NCBI GenBank assembly: GCA_030539985.1
Contig: JAUNXD010000092.1
Coordinates: 1 to 6,573 of the forward strand
Length of the DNA: 6,573 nt
Direction: 5' to 3'
DNA from: Methanobrevibacter sp.
GTDB taxonomy: Archaea; Methanobacteriota; Methanobacteria; Methanobacteriales; Methanobacteriaceae
Positions within the stretch are counted from its first letter, which is position 1. Every line of letters starts with the position of its first letter. The notes under the pieces were generated by a model. It ran no database searches. It had not been told where the DNA came from and was given only the letters and a program-made list of their open reading frames with translations. Positions 6,170-6,573 of this stretch are shown here, piece after piece. Position numbers and translations under genes: made by a program.

Positions 6170-6193
6170 ACAAGTATTGCTAACTATTTCAAT

Positions 6194-6278
6194 GCCGAGA
6201 TAGTCTAGCCTGGTAAGGCGCGAGACTGGAAATCTCGTGGGCGTTCAGCCCTCCTGGGTTCAAATCCCAGTCTCGGCG
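6194..6278 (+). tRNA. tRNA-Ser (anticodon GGA)
   Basis: An 85-nt class II tRNA folds fully. The acceptor stem is GCCGAGA (6194-6200) with TCTCGGC (6271-6277), followed by discriminator G at 6278, as usual for serine tRNA. The D stem is GTCT/AGGC. The anticodon stem CGAGA/TCTCG (6221-6225, 6233-6237) carries loop CTGGAAA with anticodon GGA at 6228-6230, reading UCC and UCU. The long variable arm has stem GGGC/GCCC (6239-6242, 6248-6251), and the T arm is CTGGG-TTCAAAT-CCCAG (6254-6270). No intron is present and CCA is not encoded, so it must be added after processing. The gene lies just upstream of rps13 in the same direction, separated by a T-rich terminator. Confidence 0.98.
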
Positions 6279-6283
6279 TTTAT

Positions 6284-6305
6284 TAGTTTTTAACTATATT
6301 TTTTT
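6284..6305 (+). terminator. Terminator after tRNA-Ser
   Basis: A small hairpin TAGTT-TTT-AACTA (6284-6296) is followed by seven Ts (6299-6305). The five Ts inside the hairpin (6287-6291) and the later T7 tract are typical archaeal termination signals close to a tRNA 3' end. It would separate the tRNA transcript from rps13. Confidence 0.6.
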
Positions 6306-6367
6306 GAATTTATTACAAAAATACTTGTTAAACTGATATTTATTGCACTCTTAGCCAGCAGGTTAAG

Positions 6368-6374
6368 TTTATAA
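6368..6374 (+). promoter_or_regulatory. Candidate TATA box for the rps13 operon
   Basis: TTTATAA, within AAGTTTATAACT, lies 96 bp upstream of the rps13 ATG, with an expected start near 6392-6396. This would give a leader of about 70 nt and restart transcription of the ribosomal cluster after the tRNA terminator. The predicted start falls inside the palindrome at 6391-6409. Confidence 0.5.
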
Positions 6375-6390
6375 CTGTTGAAAAAAACTG

Positions 6391-6409
6391 TGTTTTGAAA
6401 TTCAAAACA
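6391..6409 (+). repeat. Perfect 19-bp palindrome at the predicted rps13 transcription start
   Basis: TGTTTTGAA (6391-6399), a single central A (6400) and TTCAAAACA (6401-6409) form a perfect 9+1+9 dyad. It starts 17 bp after the candidate TATA box, where a repressor could block transcription initiation, and it could also form a hairpin in the leader. No regulator is known from this sequence. Confidence 0.6.
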
Positions 6410-6451
6410 TTCGAATCTATATTTTACGTCTCGTAGGTTCGCTCTATAAAT

Positions 6452-6457
6452 GGAGGT
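6452..6457 (+). promoter_or_regulatory. Shine-Dalgarno site of rps13
   Basis: GGAGGT lies 6 bases before the ATG at 6464 and fixes that start. Confidence 0.85.
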
Positions 6458-6463
6458 TATTTA

Positions 6464-6573
6464 ATGGAAGACGAATTCAAACATTTAGTACGTATTTCAA
6501 GAAAGGACGTCAGTGGTGACAAAACCATTGAACATGCTTTAACTGAAATCAAAGGTGTTGGAATCTCTTTATC
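6464..6573 (+). CDS. rps13: 30S ribosomal protein S13, N-terminal fragment
   Basis: The first 36 codons and two further bases are present; the gene runs off the window. The protein starts MEDEFKHLVRISRKDVSGDK and continues TIEHALTEIKGVGISL. The pattern of HLVRI, then a D/N-GxK turn, then A-L--IKGVG is the hallmark of archaeal S13 (uS13), a small-subunit head protein that contacts the P-site tRNA and the large subunit. The start is set by a strong GGAGGT site. In archaea rps13 is normally followed by rps4, rps11 and rpoD; these would lie beyond the window. Its own TATA box upstream fits the separation from cbf5 by about 5 kb of unrelated genes. Confidence 0.95.
   Translation, partial: MEDEFKHLVRISRKDVSGDKTIEHALTEIKGVGISL

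Noticed and set aside
6194..6278. tRNA-Ser as an integration site for the 5-kb block
   Set aside because: The block lies on the 5' side of the tRNA, no copy of the tRNA 3' end is visible elsewhere in the window, and no integrase gene is present.
6445..6450. TATAAA as the rps13 promoter
   Set aside because: It is only 14 bases before the ATG and directly abuts the ribosome binding site, so transcription would start inside the gene.
1..6573. CRISPR array, insertion sequence, toxin-antitoxin or other defence system
   Set aside because: No regularly spaced direct repeats, transposase, terminal inverted repeats or recognisable defence gene were found; all long open frames are accounted for by the genes described.

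Overview
The window looks like a piece of a methanogenic archaeon of the Methanobacteriales, most likely Methanobrevibacter or a close relative. The evidence is the AT-rich DNA, archaeal translation and ribosome genes (L14e, Cbf5, S13), archaeal TATA boxes of the TTTATATA type, Shine-Dalgarno sites of the GGAGGT/AGGTGAT type, a tRNA without an encoded CCA, and a large secreted Ig-repeat protein ending in a transglutaminase-like domain, a type typical of Methanobrevibacter and Methanobacterium surfaces. The genus is an inference; no database was consulted.

Layout from left to right: the 3' end of rpl14e (1-113, +); a perfect hairpin with T-tracts (120-154); cbf5, the H/ACA RNP pseudouridine synthase (181-1146, +); a short intergenic region with a good TATA box; a 783-residue secreted adhesin-like protein with six Ig-like repeats and a C-terminal Cys-His-Asp transglutaminase-like domain (1269-3620, +, TTG start); then, convergent to it, a two-gene operon on the minus strand, lemA (5993-5436) followed by a DUF2207 membrane protein (5422-3647); a 200-bp divergent promoter region; tRNA-Ser(GGA) (6194-6278, +); a 185-bp leader region with terminator, TATA box and a 19-bp palindrome; and the start of rps13 (6464 to window end, +).

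The two ends belong to the conserved archaeal ribosomal protein / RNA polymerase cluster (rpl14e, cbf5, rps13, then usually rps4, rps11, rpoD). About 5 kb of envelope-related genes sits between cbf5 and the tRNA-Ser/rps13 part, so rps13 and its downstream genes probably depend on their own promoter. The adhesin-like protein probably acts at the pseudomurein cell wall. LemA and DUF2207 probably form a membrane-bound pair of unknown function. No integrase, transposase, CRISPR array or obvious defence system is present. The most interesting items are the transglutaminase-like surface protein, the split of the ribosomal cluster, and inverted repeats lying at or near predicted transcription starts.
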